64,000 nucleotides of DNA from Bugulina stolonifera (taxonomy: Eukaryota > Bryozoa > Gymnolaemata > Cheilostomatida > Bugulidae): NCBI GenBank assembly GCA_935421135.1, contig OW285191.1, forward strand, positions 13,705,700-13,769,699, given 5' to 3'. The position numbers and the translations under genes are program-made. Below are positions 38,684 to 50,829 of this stretch, one piece after another. How positions within the stretch are numbered: position 1 is the stretch's first letter; each line of letters begins with the position of its first letter. A model generated the notes under the pieces. It did not search any database. It was not told where the DNA came from and saw only the letters and a program-made list of their open reading frames with translations.

Positions 38684-41426
38684 TTAACAATTAGGAGCTG
38701 ACTTGAATAACTGTAAAACTGTAGTGCATATAAAAATTATAATACCACCAATAGTCATACCAACTTGTGTGCATGCACCAAACCAAAATAGTGCTGTGTG
38801 ACCTCTTCTCTGGATAGCACTTGCAATGTACACGTATAGATAACAGACGATAGCCCGGAGGACCAACCATATGACAACCTGTAATGATAGGTGATCAGCA
38901 AATTCACTACTTGATAATGGTATCTATACAGTTCAAATTGATACTTTTCCATTATCTCCTTCCATTTTTATTCTACCAGTCATGTTTGTAAAATATAACA
39001 GACAATATTATTTTGAGAGAAAACAACTTCAAGCCAGCTGACTCTACGCTGTACATGTATTATGTACTAGTATATAATATACATGCAGTAGCTCCTTTCT
39101 CTATGTAACAGAAATATTGGAGCTATTAATATTTATAAACTTGTCAGTCATTAGTATGAAGATGTAGACTAGTTGCACCAACAACCCTTGTGTGCAAACA
39201 AACTTAGATCTTGGGATTGTTCCCTCTCTGTGTGACTCACCATAAACACAGCAGCCACTACCCCTTCCACCGGAGGTGCTGGGCTGTAACTGGCTATGAC
39301 TAATATATACACAGATATAGCTGTGACAACTGCTGTCAATATACCAACAGCTCGGAAGCTCAGGGGGAATGCACAGAATCCGAGTAAGTATGCCAATGTC
39401 ACGGCTATAGAGGAGCTCTTCATTGTTAGACTGAAAAGCATTGTAAAAGTAATTACTTCACACTATGTTACCTTGTCTATTTTAGCTAATATACTTGTAG
39501 TTGATATTATTATTTTGTAGCATTGCTGATACTACTGTTTAACTTCTAAAAATAAGCACTTGTCGATGGTGCCTGTACATTAAAATTTACAAAATATATA
39601 AATCTAGGTTATGAGGGGAAGCAGTTAAAAAGTTGTGAGTCACAAATCATGAGTAAAGGTACCGTAAATTGAAGCTGAATGAGTAATCGTAATAAGACCA
39701 GTATACCAAACCTGTAATAAATCTGTCCATATGGTAGCAAAGAGTATATCTGAATTGAAGGCAGTACTCCATTCGCCAAAGTACATACAAATGTGATCAC
39801 ACAGAGCAGGCTCAGGTATTGTGTGGACGTCAGGCTATCTGTTTGATGACCAGTCGGGCTATCTGCTTGGTGACCATGCAGAATCGGAGTGGATGACGTA
39901 ATGTCATCATTGACATCTGAGGACATGTGAGCTGAATCCCAATCACACCCGTTTTTGGGTAACATGCTATAGTCATAGTGGTCAATTTTGTTTACAAAGG
40001 TATTGCAATAAGAGGAATATTTTAGCAACGAAAAGGCTATCAATGACATCAGTAACATGACTGATAAAGCTATGAAGAAATCTCGTACAGGAAATAATAG
40101 TGGTTTATATTCTGGCAGTATTGAGAAGGTTCCATTTGTGGATGTGTTTACACAAGTATATTCTCCTGAACCTTGTATGAATGCTAAAGCAGTTGGGAGT
40201 AATCCACTCATGCCTTCTCCTACATAGAATGCCGTTATGTAGCTGGCATTGAATCGAGCAAGGAATGGTAGGAATGTTACTGAAGATGTACAGTCAACCA
40301 AAGACAGGAAAAATACTAGTATTAGTAGGACTGTGCTGTGCTCTACTTCACCTAAAAGCAATAGTATACAGTATTATTTTAATTCAACTTAGTATTGGAA
40401 TACATGTACATGTACATGTTTATTATTATACTCATGTTTTTACCTGTTGCATCATAGTCTATGGAAATAGCAATACAATGATATATTCCAACACTAAATC
40501 TACATGCACATGATTGTATGGATATTGTAGAAATGATACAGACAGTATGACGAGTAGCACGGCATAAAAATTCCTCCATCTTGTATAAACATGTGGGTGG
40601 ATATTGCCACCACTACAGGCCTACCTCATGAGTCTGTAAATAAAATTACAAGAGAAGAGATCTACAACCAATTAGCTAATTAAATCTCATTTAAATGTCA
40701 GAAAATGCATGTATAATGCTAGAACACCAACTTTACCAATAAGAGAGGTCTGCATCCAAAAGAAAGACAATAACACAGAGGCCAGAATACCAACAATTAT
40801 GATGGTAAATATGAATCCAGTTTCAAGAACATCAGCATCTTTTCTGACAGTGCCAGTACGGTATTTCTTCAACGCAAACATTGAAACACCATAGACCACA
40901 GGGCCGATGTTTGCTAGCTGAGAAATAACTGCAAGATATGCGGGTAAATTCCAACCTTCGGGCAATCTACAAAACGTGCATATGCAGGTAATTTTAGGAC
41001 TCACAGATATTGAGAGACATGTATTATCGAGGAGTTATCACTCCTGAGACTAATCTTATGAGTCCTTTGGAGTGACACTCAGAAATAACTCTATAGCCTG
41101 GGCACCAGGTCCACCAACTCACACCAGTTCGGTTTTAAGTACAGTGAAGGAGGGCTTTGGTAGTATGAATAAAATGGCTGTAGCGAGCAATGGGGATCAG
41201 CTAACGTCTGATACTACCACGTCATCTACATGTATGTGTAATTATGTAGCATGAGCTAAAAGGTATGCATGAGAAAAGGTCTGCATAGAAGTATCAGACA
41301 GAGCCATAAATATATGTCCTACCTATTGATCATCAGTGGCAACTCAACCATTAGTCCGTTTACGTCAAGCCATGATGACCAGCCAAACACAACAAATAAT
41401 AAAACAACTCCCAGCTTCATTTTCAT
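38684..41426 (-). CDS. Riboflavin transporter, SLC52A family, copy D
   Basis: Exons (minus strand): 41426-41323, 40966-40737, 40351-39712, 39430-39241, 38878-38684; 452 aa, all junctions in phase. D-type features: exon 2 of 230 bases (KKYRTGTVRKDADVLETG), [18 protein letters not shown], a loop with DDITSSTPILHGHQ and repeated HQ-D-LT segments, GFCAFPLSF in exon 4, and FKSAPNC at the end. In exon 1 the motif is GLMVELP, where the other four copies and human SLC52 proteins have GIW/GLW: the conserved tryptophan is methionine here. Exons 4-5 and the 3' flank are close to copy B. The frame is intact, so it is probably functional unless the W-to-M change affects transport. Confidence 0.92.
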
Positions 41427-43306
41427 TGCCTGAAGTTAGACATACATGATACAAGGGCATATATTCTGAATGTTATGTTAATTATTTGCTATTGTATGTG
41501 TACAACTGTACTACATGCGTGGGGAGGAGGCTATTATTTTAGTCATTATAATCAAGGAGCAACTCTCTTACTCCTTGTTATAATAGAGTAGAACTATCTC
41601 ATGACCCAGAGTTTGGCACCATAGTTACCTCATTACGTTACTGCGACTGAGTTTGGCCTCATAACTCACTTTGTATTATATATTATACATGTGAGTGTGG
41701 GCTAGGAGATAATAATATAGTTAACAATGAATGCACCAGTGTGACACACCTACAGATACATTGTAGATATACTCATATACAGTATATGCATGATTGTACA
41801 TGTACATGTATATACTGTATATACAGATACATGTGGGTATTTTACTATATGGGTCTACATTTTGAAGTTAATTATCATTATTATAGTAAAAACATGGCTG
41901 ATGTAACTGGTGTTGTTCCTAGTCAGGAGTGACATATTCTACATGTACAAACAATAAAATATAAATCAATAATGTGCACTATATGTCATAATTAGTAGTA
42001 GTACTGTTATGTAATATTATAATACATGTACTATAACTATACTAAAATTATTCACTTATACAGCCCTAGTAGTCAGCAACAAATAATACAGTATTCTAAC
42101 TTACAGTTTGGTGTGGTAGAGCACAAGAATACCAGTGATACAAAGTGCTTATAACTAGTAGATGAACAAAGGCATTGCCCAGCATCTTCATGCTGGTTGT
42201 GTCCATTCCTAATTATCCTGGGTGTATAGTCAGAATAAGACAACTCCCAGTAACTTTGTGTAGGATGCAAGAGAAGCTATTAGTTTGTGTACAGTCTATA
42301 CCCATAGAAGGAAGCCTTCTAGTTACCAAATACAGGACTAGCAGAGGAGGAGTGTGATATTTATATTTATCTGACACCTGTTCAGACCCTTAGGTGAAAC
42401 TCATTCTATCCAGGCTCATGAACAGAGCAATCATTTACACTTGCAGTATCCATGTACATGTAGCCTGTATATATGTTTTACAGTCTGCATTTTACACTAT
42501 GCAAGCTCTATGATGAAATGGATGAATGTTACTGAAACAAATAATAAACACAACACATGCCTACAGCTAGTATACAAAGGATGTAAAGCATTTATTCCTA
42601 GCAATATGGTTTCCAACTAAATACTTTTCTATTCAAAATTTGAAACTGTTTACCAACCAGCACCAGAAAAAATAAAGAAATAGCCTACCATATATAGTAC
42701 ATGTAAATATACTAAAAACTAGATGATTATGATACATGTACCATATAACACATACATGTAGATTGAATATAATGCATTGTTAAATAAAATATAATATGGT
42801 TGGCATAAATAGATACTTAAAAGCTCTACAGGTTTAAATAGAATGAAATAAAACACATGTGATGCAGTGAAATAGATTGTACACATTACATAATGATATG
42901 CAATACAAAACAGCTAATAAACCAAAAAATGGGTCAAGAAATAGTTACCTCATGACAACCTATAATATAAAATTTTATTATTATCACATAATTCAAGAAT
43001 CTGTGAAGATAACAGAATATAATGTAATACTAAACAATGATAGTATTATGCACTAGTAGGTAAAAATATCACACTTGCAGCAGTATCTTTTGGTTTTACA
43101 ATCTCAACTATAAATCACAGATACATATCAGAAGACACATTGATATGATTTGATCGTCTCTGTGATATGGAATGTCATGATTTATATAGTGGCCTACATT
43201 TATATGAAAACATCCAAGACACATCTTGTGACAGCCATATAACAGTAGTCACTGTTTCATGATTGTGTTATGGACAATACCTGAAGAAGTGGACAGTTAT
43301 GCATGG
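41427..43306. other. Between copies D and E
   Basis: No gene recognised. It should hold the promoter of copy D and the 3' UTR of copy E. A small hairpin lies at about 41554-41587 (attataatcaaggag versus ctccttgttataat). The rest is AT-rich DNA with acatgt palindromes. Confidence 0.6.
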
Positions 43307-45860
43307 CTAACATTGAGGAGCGGACTGGAACAGTTGTAGTACTGTGGTACATATGAATGATATGATAGCCCCAACAAATGATCCAACCTGTGTAACTACA
43401 CCAAGCCAGAACAGCGCTGTGTGACCCTTCTTTAACATAATACTCGCTATATACACCTTGAGATAGGAGACTGCAGCTGTGAACAGCACCCACATCAACA
43501 CCTGTAATAAAATTACATCAGTGTTATTCTATAAAATACACTTTCTATTGCAATATAATTACTAGTTTGATATTGAAGGAAATGTACATTATTTGCTGGA
43601 ATGATTAAAGGCTCTGAGCTGGACATTAACCATAATTATGCAACGGACAATCTACATGTACTTCATTGTCCATCCTGTATATCATGCAATAAGTACACCC
43701 CCAAGTTGTCACTATCACACTCCAGTTCAATATATTCATTGATAGAAAGCAAACCAATTGAATGCACAGTATTTACAAGTAGTGTAAACATGCCAGTCAC
43801 TGCAGTGAATACAGAGCTGAGTACTGTGGTAGGACTTACCATGAGTACAGCAGCTGCTACTCCTTCTACTGGAGGGACTGGACTGTAACTTGCTACGACT
43901 ATTATATATATAGATGTTATAGTAGTTATAGCTGTGAGGACACCAACAGCTATGAAACTCTGAGGGAACGCACAGAATCCAAGGAAACAGGCTAATGGGT
44001 TGGCTAAGGTGGCCAGTTTTACTCCAACGCTACAATGTAAGATGAAATATTGGCAACTAGCAAAACATAAGCATTCAAACAGTACAAAGGTATATCGGTT
44101 TCCATGAATGCTTGAGAAACTGATACAACCAGAAGATTGTTCATGTTTAGTTGGCCTGTATACAGGTTCAAAGGTTACCTACCTATAGTATATCTGTCCA
44201 TATGGTAGTAGAGAGTATATTTGTATGGAAGGCAGAGCCCCATTGGCCAGAGCACAGCAAAACGCATTCACACCAAGCAGACTCAGGTATTGCCGTAGAG
44301 TCAAACTATTTGACTGGTCGCCGTGCAGCATTGGGGTAGCAGGAGTAGTGTCTGGCTGAGAGTTCAAGTATGCTTGGTTGTTGAACTGTTCCGAATCTGA
44401 ACCAACACTGGTAGATGTACTACTATCATTGTGACCTTTCTCCCATTTATATAAGTTTGTATATTCATTTTTACAGTAACTAGAGTAGCGGATCACAGAA
44501 AAGGCTATTAATGACAACAGTAACATGACGGATAAAGCTATGAAGAAATCTCGGACAGGAAATAATAGTGGTTTATATTCCGGCTGTATTGAGAAGGTTC
44601 CATTTGTAGACGTGTTTACACAAGTATATTCCCCAGCACCTTGCGCAAATGAGATAGCAGTTGGGAGTAATCCGCTCATGCCTTCCCCTATGTAGAATGC
44701 TGTCATGTAGCTGGCACTAAACCTAGCAAGGAATGGTAGGAATGTTACTGAAGATGTACAGTCAACTAAAGACAGGAAAAACGCTAAGGTTAGCAGTGCA
44801 GTGCTGTGCTCTACTCCATCTGGAAATAAATGATGAGACTGTATTAGATTTCATAAGAACAAAGTATAACTGCCTATAAATTCTATCTGGGTTTGCAGCG
44901 TTATCAAAACTAACAGTAACGTTGATACTGTACATTCTGATACAAATTTGGTCAAACTTGGTGTGTCTACATATATGCATGTGTTATCAACTTAAAATAC
45001 TATACTAATAGACTAGCATACTTACCTATAAAAGAGGTATGTTTCCAGAAGAAAGATAATAACACAGTGGCCAATATGCCAACAACAATAATGGCAAATA
45101 TAGCCCCAGTTTCAAGGTTGATTTTATCTGAGCTATCATTTCCAGTACGACGTTTATTGCACATGTACTTGACAACGCCATAGAGCAATGGACCAATGTT
45201 TGCTAATTGTATTATCACTGTGAAATATGCAGGGAGATTCCATCCTTCAGGCAATCTACAAAATAAAGTAGCATAAGAACATCCAAATAGTCCAAGAACT
45301 GGAGAACGAGATTGTTTACCTCCACCCCAACAGTAAGTTCCATTTTCAAACCGTAAGCTAATTACGACATTATGTACAGTACATGTACATGTATATAACT
45401 CAATACAGCTTCTATCTCTAGCATGAGCTGATAATTTTATAAATTGAGGTTAGCTAGCTGATTCTAGGGTTGAAGCTGCTCTAAATTCTACATGTAGGTT
45501 GCTACTATTTCATTGACAAAGAAAGGTCCCCAGTACATGTATATAGCATATTTGCCCAACCATAAAGTATGAACTAATTCTACTACCACCACGACACACC
45601 AAACTAAATCATGATCTGACTAGGACTAAGCGAAATTAGACTACGAATGAAGAATATGTAACCATGCACAGGTGCGAACCATGCACAGATGTGAACCTGA
45701 TAGATCAAACTATCCATGGGCTACAGACTAAAAATCGCAGGCATTGAAACACTTACTTGTTCACCATCAATGGTAACTCCACCCATAGGCCATTCACATC
45801 TATCCATGATGACCATCCAAATATAACAATGAGTAAGGCAACTCCCAACTTCATCTCCAT
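43307..45860 (-). CDS. Riboflavin transporter, SLC52A family, copy E
   Basis: Exons (minus strand): 45860-45757, 45255-45026, 44819-44183, 44029-43840, 43501-43307; 451 aa, all junctions in phase. Blocks: [115 protein letters not shown]. It shares the 230-base exon 2 and the GFCAFP motif with copy D but is the most diverged of the five; its loop ([20 protein letters not shown]) has a single D-type segment. ATG-GAG-ATG gives two adjacent starts; the first is used. Complete and apparently functional. Confidence 0.93.
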
Positions 45861-46991
45861 TGTTCCTGTAATACAAGGAGACTAACTAGTGATAGTTCAA
45901 AGATAATTTGTTCTATATATAGTTAGCAAGTCGTAGTACATGACGTATATGTACCTGCATGCATGTACATCTCAATAAAACTGATATTTTACAAATATGT
46001 ACGTGGTTATTTATACATGCCATGAATGAAAGCCAATATAGGCGTACCTCCAATGGATAAAACTGGTGTATCCACAACATTTATGCTGGCATCTTGATGA
46101 GGCGTTTAGAACAAACATAATACGAATTGATAACTAAATATACATGTAGAACAACTTATCTTTGAACTATCACTATAACTTTAATTGAATTTGGAGATTA
46201 CACCTTGTAGTTACATGTATATGTTTCTACTTAAACTAATGAGCAGTACGTAGGGTATAGATCGGAAACCATCAAATAATCAGTGGACATCCTAGTAACC
46301 TCCAAGAACAGGGCGGGCAAATTGAAATTGACCTGAAGATCGTGACTGATGCCCTCATTGCCAGTCCCAAGTCACAATTTAGACCCAAATATTATGCAAG
46401 TTTTAAGTCAAATTACGATATTAATGGTGGAAGTTGTCATTGAGGCTCAAAGGTATAAGAGTAATTTGTTATAATCATTAGGCAGCTAATAGATAATCAA
46501 TCGACAAAGATATGATGACTATATTTACAGATCAAAAATCATTAGTTTTAATAATTCAAAATATATAATCCAAATCAAAATTATATAAAAAAATTACTGA
46601 CAGCATGTTACTTGTTTTATATTTTATCGCTTATGCTTAGTTTACAAGTCTATACTACACTACGGCTATAGTATACACGATAAAAATCTTTCTTCATTAG
46701 GCCTATATCTAAAGACTTTTTTTAAGAATAATTCTTGTGATTAATCGAGTTTTATAAGCAAAATATTATTAAGGTTTTTTGCGTTTGTATCAATTAGCAA
46801 CGGACAGCAAGTAGATGAATATTCTTGTAGTCCCCACAGATAAATAACCACACGTGGTTACTCAAGTGGTGGTTATATCAAACAGTTAATGAAGCTCATT
46901 AAAAAGGTATGTGCATTAAAAAGCTGTATTGGATCTTGGCTTATCTCTCAACCAACATTTTTAGTTGCAACTTTTGACTGCTTCAGCTATA

Positions 46992-47261
46992 GGTGTCTTC
47001 GCGACCTGAAATTCAGACCCAGGCCGATTTACAAAAATATTTTCCGGCACACATCCGTCACAGGGTCGCGAACACACCGGCCTGGGCCAAAAGCAAAATC
47101 CTCATTTTCGCGCGAAGAAATAAGGTGTGCCGATGAGCTGGGGATGGTTTCGTCCGGCCAAGCAAAATCCTAGGCCAATAGCCCTTCTGGCCTTGGTCGG
47201 ACGGCCAACTTGTAAATTTTATTTGCGGCCCAGGTCCGTCCAAGAGGTCGCGAACACACCT
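46992..47261. mobile_element. GC-richer element with terminal inverted repeats
   Basis: Left end ggtgtcttcgcgacct and right end aggtcgcgaacacacc are complementary at 15 of 16 bases. A further internal copy of ggtcgcgaacacacc lies at about 47062. The element is markedly GC-richer than its surroundings and has no transposase frame, so a non-autonomous DNA transposon is likely. Target duplication is not clear (TA at most). Confidence 0.6.
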
Positions 47262-47564
47262 TATGCCCTCTCTGCTCTTTAGTTTCGACACAGGCCTAAA
47301 CCCGACAGTACTAAGCTGCTTCACCTCAGTATTATTTTTCAAGGAGTTTATTGCAGTATTCCACAAAATCTAGAGTCTCTTCCAGTTTAGCCGTCATTTA
47401 GTTTTAGCCAATATGTGTTGGACTGAATTTTATATCAAACTGTAGTATCATCCTGACTTAGCTTCTTGTGGACCTATAATTTCAAGAGGTAAGCTATAAA
47501 GCAAACAGTTATTATAATGTCTGTATATGAGTGAATATAATGTTACTATATATAAGCCTATTAT

Positions 47565-47887
47565 CAGTGTTCGAAGTGTGGTTATACGGGAGTATACAGT
47601 GTGTACCCACCTCGATTTTAGTGGTTATACGGCCAGCAGGCGTGTACCCTCATTTCAATAGCTAGTTTTACCCATATAGTCACTGTGGACCTGATAGTGT
47701 GGTGGTAGAGTGCTAACACTCATTCATAGGGTCTTGAGTTCGAATCTCAACAGAGCATAGCTTTTTTCCTTTTAGAAATTCACTAATTTTTTACCTACTA
47801 TAAGATAAAGCAAATAGCTACACAATACTAATCTGTAAGATTGCGCGCACCGTGTACCCACACTCACTTTTTCCACTTCGAACACTG
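47565..47887. mobile_element. hAT-like non-autonomous DNA transposon
   Basis: Terminal inverted repeats cagtgttcgaagtg and cacttcgaacactg are perfect over 14 bases. The flanks cctattat (47557-47564) and cctagtat (47888-47895) form an 8-base target duplication with one mismatch, as made by hAT transposases. At 323 bases there is no room for a transposase. The middle carries a tRNA-like segment (47693-47765). Confidence 0.75.
47693..47765 (+). repeat. tRNA-like pol III box segment
   Basis: TAGTGTGGTGGTAGAGTGC resembles a tRNA D-arm/box A, and aGTTCGAATCt with flanking ttga/tcaa resembles a T-arm/box B. A T-rich stretch follows, as in pol III terminators. The D-stem and anticodon stem pair poorly, so this is more likely a tRNA pseudogene or SINE head than a working tRNA. 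Confidence 0.4.
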
Positions 47888-49599
47888 CCTAGTATGTTTA
47901 CTTCATTACAATTATTACAATAATGGTTTAAATATATTTTTTGTAGCATGGATATTATATTCACCATGACTAAATGATTATGTCGATCCTGTCAGTACAC
48001 TTAAAAGGAAGGGGTATGTCTTATGTAGTGTGAACGGGGTTTTCGGAGATGAGGTAACTATTATTATTTTCTATGATATGGCTATGATATTTGTAAATAT
48101 ATAGGTATATTACAAGTCACTTGCTTGCAATTGGTGATTAAGTCTTTAATCCAGTTAAAAATCTGGGGGTTCAGAATTTTTATCTATGCCCACCACTAAA
48201 CTGAGTGCCACAGTGAATTAGCTACAGTTGATACCTGTATAGTATTTGTATTACTTATAATTATTCTATTGCACATGACATACAATTCAACAATCATAAC
48301 AAAGATAGATACATATAATATTTTTACAGCTTTGGTGATTGCAATTTGCTTTACAATAACAATACTCTACTGCACTTCATGCATTCCCAATAACTTTTGC
48401 TTGATGATTTGCACTTGTACTTATAGTACTTGTTTTCAATGTAAAAAATTACGTGTACCTGCATCTCTCAGCGTAGGGCTTCACTTGTACTTGGTTCAAT
48501 CGAATAGTGATAGTCAATTCTCATAACAACAACAGCTCTGGCAATTGCAACACAATTTCTTCATTGGTAAGTGGTAACAGCAACAACTAAATTATTAATC
48601 ATAAATAAATAATATGTGTTTAATAACTTAACAACCATTATGTCATTTAATAAATGGACTATGTTGAAAATAAATATATTAAATATATTAAAATATAACT
48701 TAATTATTTTCTACACTGTAATTCGCATAAAAATTACAAACCCACTATTCAACGTCGTCTAGCAATTTTACGGTAATCACATGCCATAGCTTCAATCATG
48801 CAGAGGATTTAATAGCTGAAACGATATTACCTATGTACATAGATTGGGGCAATTAGCATCTTTTGGTCCTTGAGCTAATCTCAACCGCCAAAGTTGCTCT
48901 ATTTTCAATGTTTACTTTTGCCCATAGTTAAACAAGAGTGTAAGTTAACAAGAGAACATTATATAGGTCAATCTAACTGCAATGATGAGTCGATGACCTA
49001 TATGGTTTGTAAAGTACAGGCTTGTTATTGATCGTATGTCAGCTTTTAGCTAGCCTGGCTTTGCATTAAATGGCCAATGGAAAAAAGTCGAGAAAATCTT
49101 GAACAAAAAGTCTTTGAGTTCTGACTTCTCTATAGGGTTTTAGCCTTGGAATAAAAATAGAACCTATTATGATATTTTCAGCGTTAATAATCATGTTATC
49201 ATTAGCCACCTTATCATTGATAATACTATCGCTCGATTTTCGTTTGGTTTTAATTTCATTTTCTTTTAAAATAAATAAATAAATAATAATTATTTATTGT
49301 GATTGTAATTTGCATGTATTGTAATAATTATTATAATTATTATAATTATAATAATTATTACAATACTATATTTATATAAAATTATAACTATGATAGTTAA
49401 CGACACGATATAACGGTTGTAATTAATAAATTAAATGCAAGGTAAACTGTGTTGGTAGAGTTTTGTACTATAACTATATGCATTGTGTAATCATAATTAA
49501 TACGTATTTAGTAGCTAGGCTTTTATTTTACATGAATGATTGGAATGAAATGTGCAATTGTCATTGTGTTTCAACCATTAAACCTACCTGTTCTATGGC

Positions 49600-50000
49600 T
49601 ACTCATACTTTGAACGATGCTAAATTAGTTATTTTAAGTGAGGGTTTTAGGGTTTTGAGTGACAATTGCTTGAAATTTAGCACCCATATCGAGTAGTAGG
49701 TTGCAAAAGCAAAACAGCAAGTTGGCATGATCAAGCATGCACTGAGGTCAGGTTGGTCAGCGAAACTTCTAGCTTATACAAGCTTGCTCCTCCCTCATGT
49801 TCATTATGCTTCAGCCATATGGGACCCACTTTCTCATTTCCCATTACCAAATGTATGGAACTGAGATGGCACCAACACCATGGGGAACTAGTGTATCTGT
49901 GCTCGGTGATTTAAAAATGGAAGGCCTACACAAAACTAGCAGATATAACTTACTTGTTCATGTTATGCCTAATGAAGAATGCAACGATGCGCTAATATGA
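49600..50000 (+). pseudogene. Broken LINE reverse transcriptase fragment
   Basis: In one frame across two stop codons (about 49694-49699) the sequence reads LSDNCLKFSTHIE, then VAKAKQQVGMIKHAL, LLAYTSLLLPHVHYASAIWD. This is the pattern of the C-terminal part of non-LTR retrotransposon reverse transcriptases (KA...GLIKR, AY.SLVRPHLEYAS.VWDP). A shift near 49860-49875 leads to LGDLKMEGLHKTSRYNLLVH, resembling the next family block. Only a decayed 3' part is present; the clade is not determined. Confidence 0.7.
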
Positions 50001-50829
50001 TAAACTTATGAATTCCAGACTACCACGGTTGCTAGATTAATAGCTAAGGGGGAGCCTTAGACTATATACATGTATATATAATATCAAATCTTTGGCCTAC
50101 CATGATAGCTTTCTTCCTATGAGAGTAGGCCTATGCTATAATAGCAATACACTGAACTATAATACACATAGCGTAAATGCTAATATTGCATGAAACTTGA
50201 TCACATCGAAGCTGACCAGAAACAGTAAACAGATGAGGTATTCCCCCTTGTTCAGACCTCTAGTATGTACTGAGGAGCAAGAGATAAAAGATGCGAAGCG
50301 CCTGGGTATTATTATGATTTCTTATACCGTTATGGATTCATACCAATGATCTACTCCCACAAACACAGCATCTAGCTATGAATGCCAATCACTGCTTAGC
50401 ATGTTGTACAATAAATTGAGGGCTGCTCTTACTAATTTTTCACCGAGAGCATTCTACGAGTATTCAATGGTAGTGGATCATGGGGAGTGTTCAGTTTTCT
50501 TTGTGTGTGATACTAAAGTATTTAGTTTGCCAATTCGGAGTTGCAGACTTATCATGTTTCCTTGGTTCTGCAGGAGAATGCCTGAGTTTCAACTCAATTT
50601 TTCGTATCTTGCCCAAATAAGCTTGATACCCCATATAGTAGATAAGCATAATTAAGAAGCCTAATACACGAGTAGAAACTGATTACAATCATAAGACTTT
50701 GTCTGCCTGTCTGTCTGACATGCAATCGCACGAAACTTGGTTTTCTATGCAAATATACATTTTTGTGTTTGTTCTCTGCTTAATGTAGCTTTACAGATTT
50801 TTTTAATTTTTGTAGTGAGTGCAAAAGCC

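Larger units (their letters stand above)
45861..50829. other. Repeat-rich intergenic region
   Basis: No host gene recognised. It contains a GC-richer TIR element (46992-47261), a hAT-like element (47565-47887), AT-rich palindromic DNA (about 49310-49370) and a broken LINE reverse transcriptase (about 49600-50000). Confidence 0.6.

Noticed and set aside
46889..47366. Open frames in the GC-richer block on both strands
   Set aside because: They fall within a TIR element and show no protein family pattern.
47693..47765. A functional tRNA gene
   Set aside because: The T-arm is good but the D-stem and anticodon stem do not pair properly; kept only as a tRNA-like repeat.
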